From: Zunongwangia profunda SM-A87
GTDB lineage: Bacteria > Bacteroidota > Bacteroidia > Flavobacteriales > Flavobacteriaceae
Length of the DNA: 64,000 nucleotides
Assembly: GCF_000023465.1 (NCBI RefSeq)
Contig: NC_014041.1
Coordinates: 4,827,501 to 4,891,500, forward strand
Reading direction: 5' to 3'
Shown: positions 63,365 through 64,000 of the stretch, piece after piece
Numbering within the stretch: position 1 is the first letter of the stretch
How the letters are laid out: every line of letters starts with the position of its first letter
Notes under the pieces: generated by a model
The model's input: the letters and a program-made list of their open reading frames with translations, nothing else
Databases searched by the model: none
What the model was told of the DNA's origin: nothing
Position numbers and translations under genes: made by a program

Positions 63365-63389
63365 AGCTTAGTCCTTAAAGGGAAAATTT

Positions 63390-63397
63390 TATATTTG
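63390..63397 (+). promoter_or_regulatory. TAnnTTTG promoter element for asnS
   Basis: TATATTTG lies 24 bases before the asnS start. Confidence 0.5.
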
Positions 63398-63420
63398 TTT
63401 CTTTTCTAAATCTAAAATAA

Positions 63421-64000
63421 ATGATACAGGCTAAAGTTGCTGAAATACTAGAAAGTGACCAGTTTTTACAGGAATTTAAAGTTAGCGGATGGGTACGTTC
63501 GTTTAGAAGTAATCGCTTTGTTGCGCTAAATGACGGATCGACCATTAATAACATTCAGTGTGTTATAGATTTTGAAAAATTTAATCCTGAAACATTAAAA
63601 AGAATTACCGTTGGTGCGGCCATTAGCGTAAAAGGTATTCTTAAAGAAAGTGAAGGAAAACAGCAACGCGTAGAAATTGATGTGAAAGCAGTAAGCATTC
63701 TTGGAGATGCGAATCCTGAAGAAGTGAAACTTACCATACTTTCCCCAAAGCGTCATAGTTTAGAAAAACTTCGAGAGCAGGCACATCTAAGAGTACGCAC
63801 CAATACTTTTGGCGCTATCATGCGCGTTCGTTCAAAGCTATCTTTTGCAGTACATAGCTATTTTCAGCAAAATAATTTTTACTATGTGAATACCCCAATC
63901 ATTACGGGTAGCGATGCGGAAGGAGCTGGAGAAATGTTTAAAGTGACCAACTTTGATCTTAAAAATCCACCCAAAAATGAGGATGGAAGCATAGATTACA
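63421..64000 (+). CDS. asnS: Asparaginyl-tRNA synthetase (partial, runs off the right edge)
   Basis: The first 193 residues of a class II synthetase charging tRNA-Asn. The OB-fold anticodon-binding domain (about 15-105, VSGWVRSFRSNRFVALNDGS) is followed by the catalytic-domain entry REQAHLRVRTNTFGAIMRVRS and VNTPIITGSDAEGAGEMF. The AEGAGEMF segment with the following insert is typical of AsnS rather than AspS. Full length is about 480 residues, so more than half lies beyond the window. Confidence 0.95.
   Translation, partial: MIQAKVAEILESDQFLQEFKVSGWVRSFRSNRFVALNDGSTINNIQCVIDFEKFNPETLKRITVGAAISVKGILKESEGKQQRVEIDVKAVSILGDANPEEVKLTILSPKRHSLEKLREQAHLRVRTNTFGAIMRVRSKLSFAVHSYFQQNNFYYVNTPIITGSDAEGAGEMFKVTNFDLKNPPKNEDGSIDY

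Overview
The window looks like a stretch of chromosome from a low-GC, gliding-type member of the Bacteroidota, most likely family Flavobacteriaceae (something near Zunongwangia, Gramella or Salegentibacter; the genus is a guess). The evidence is: promoters of the Bacteroidota type (TAnnTTTG with an upstream TTG), almost no Shine-Dalgarno sequences, gliding genes gldD and gldE in the conserved mutY-ssb-gldE-gldD order, a secreted protein with a type IX secretion tail, families largely confined to the phylum (DUF4270, DUF5686, TPR histidine kinases) and an atpD-atpC pair apart from the other ATP synthase genes. No rRNA, tRNA, prophage, insertion sequence or CRISPR array was seen.

Layout. 1-5.1 kb: regulatory island with a partial TPR sensor-like gene, a divergent LytTR regulator with a degenerate receiver, a 53-residue lipoprotein, and a TPR lipoprotein histidine kinase with its NarL-type partner. 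5.3-11.3 kb: ribosomal proteins L27/L21, a DUF4199 membrane protein, a catalytic/non-catalytic M16 peptidase pair and an EamA transporter. 11.4-18.5 kb: gldD, gldE, a frameshifted ssb, mutY, HU, a tiny basic protein, RNase G with a structured leader, a YciF-like protein and recX. 18.5-26.8 kb: a FUSC protein, two coupled cupin-like (JmjC-fold) genes and biotin synthesis genes (bioB, a ketosynthase, bioA, bioD, bioF). 26.9-32.7 kb: a complete seven-gene Mrp cation/proton antiporter operon.

33-35.5 kb: a DUF2975 membrane protein with a small Cro-type regulator, and an M61 peptidase. 35.6-42 kb: atpC, atpD, glmS, a DUF4270 lipoprotein and a half-length GT5 protein. 42.1-48.1 kb: panC, panD, a flippase-like membrane protein, an esterase-fold protein with an altered nucleophile, radA and an M23 lipoprotein. 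48.4-56.8 kb: a PIN toxin-antitoxin pair, an aldo/keto reductase, an OmpA lipoprotein, exonuclease III, a thioredoxin-like gene remnant, a large T9SS-secreted protein and a YugP-type metalloprotease, separated by repeat-rich gaps. 57-64 kb: pyrH-frr, a DUF5686 protein, an RND/MMPL exporter and the start of asnS.

Most of the window is ordinary housekeeping sequence. The points most worth a second look are: ssb broken by one base exactly at a canonical -1 slippery heptamer; a ketosynthase inside a biotin cluster that lacks bioC/bioH; a nested-hairpin leader ahead of the RNase G gene; a receiver domain lacking its phospho-acceptor; an esterase with Asp in place of Ser; and a palindrome ahead of the DUF2975/regulator pair whose first gene appears to have lost its first membrane helix through two single-base deletions. 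Three separate one-base lesions raise the possibility of residual indel errors in the assembly.
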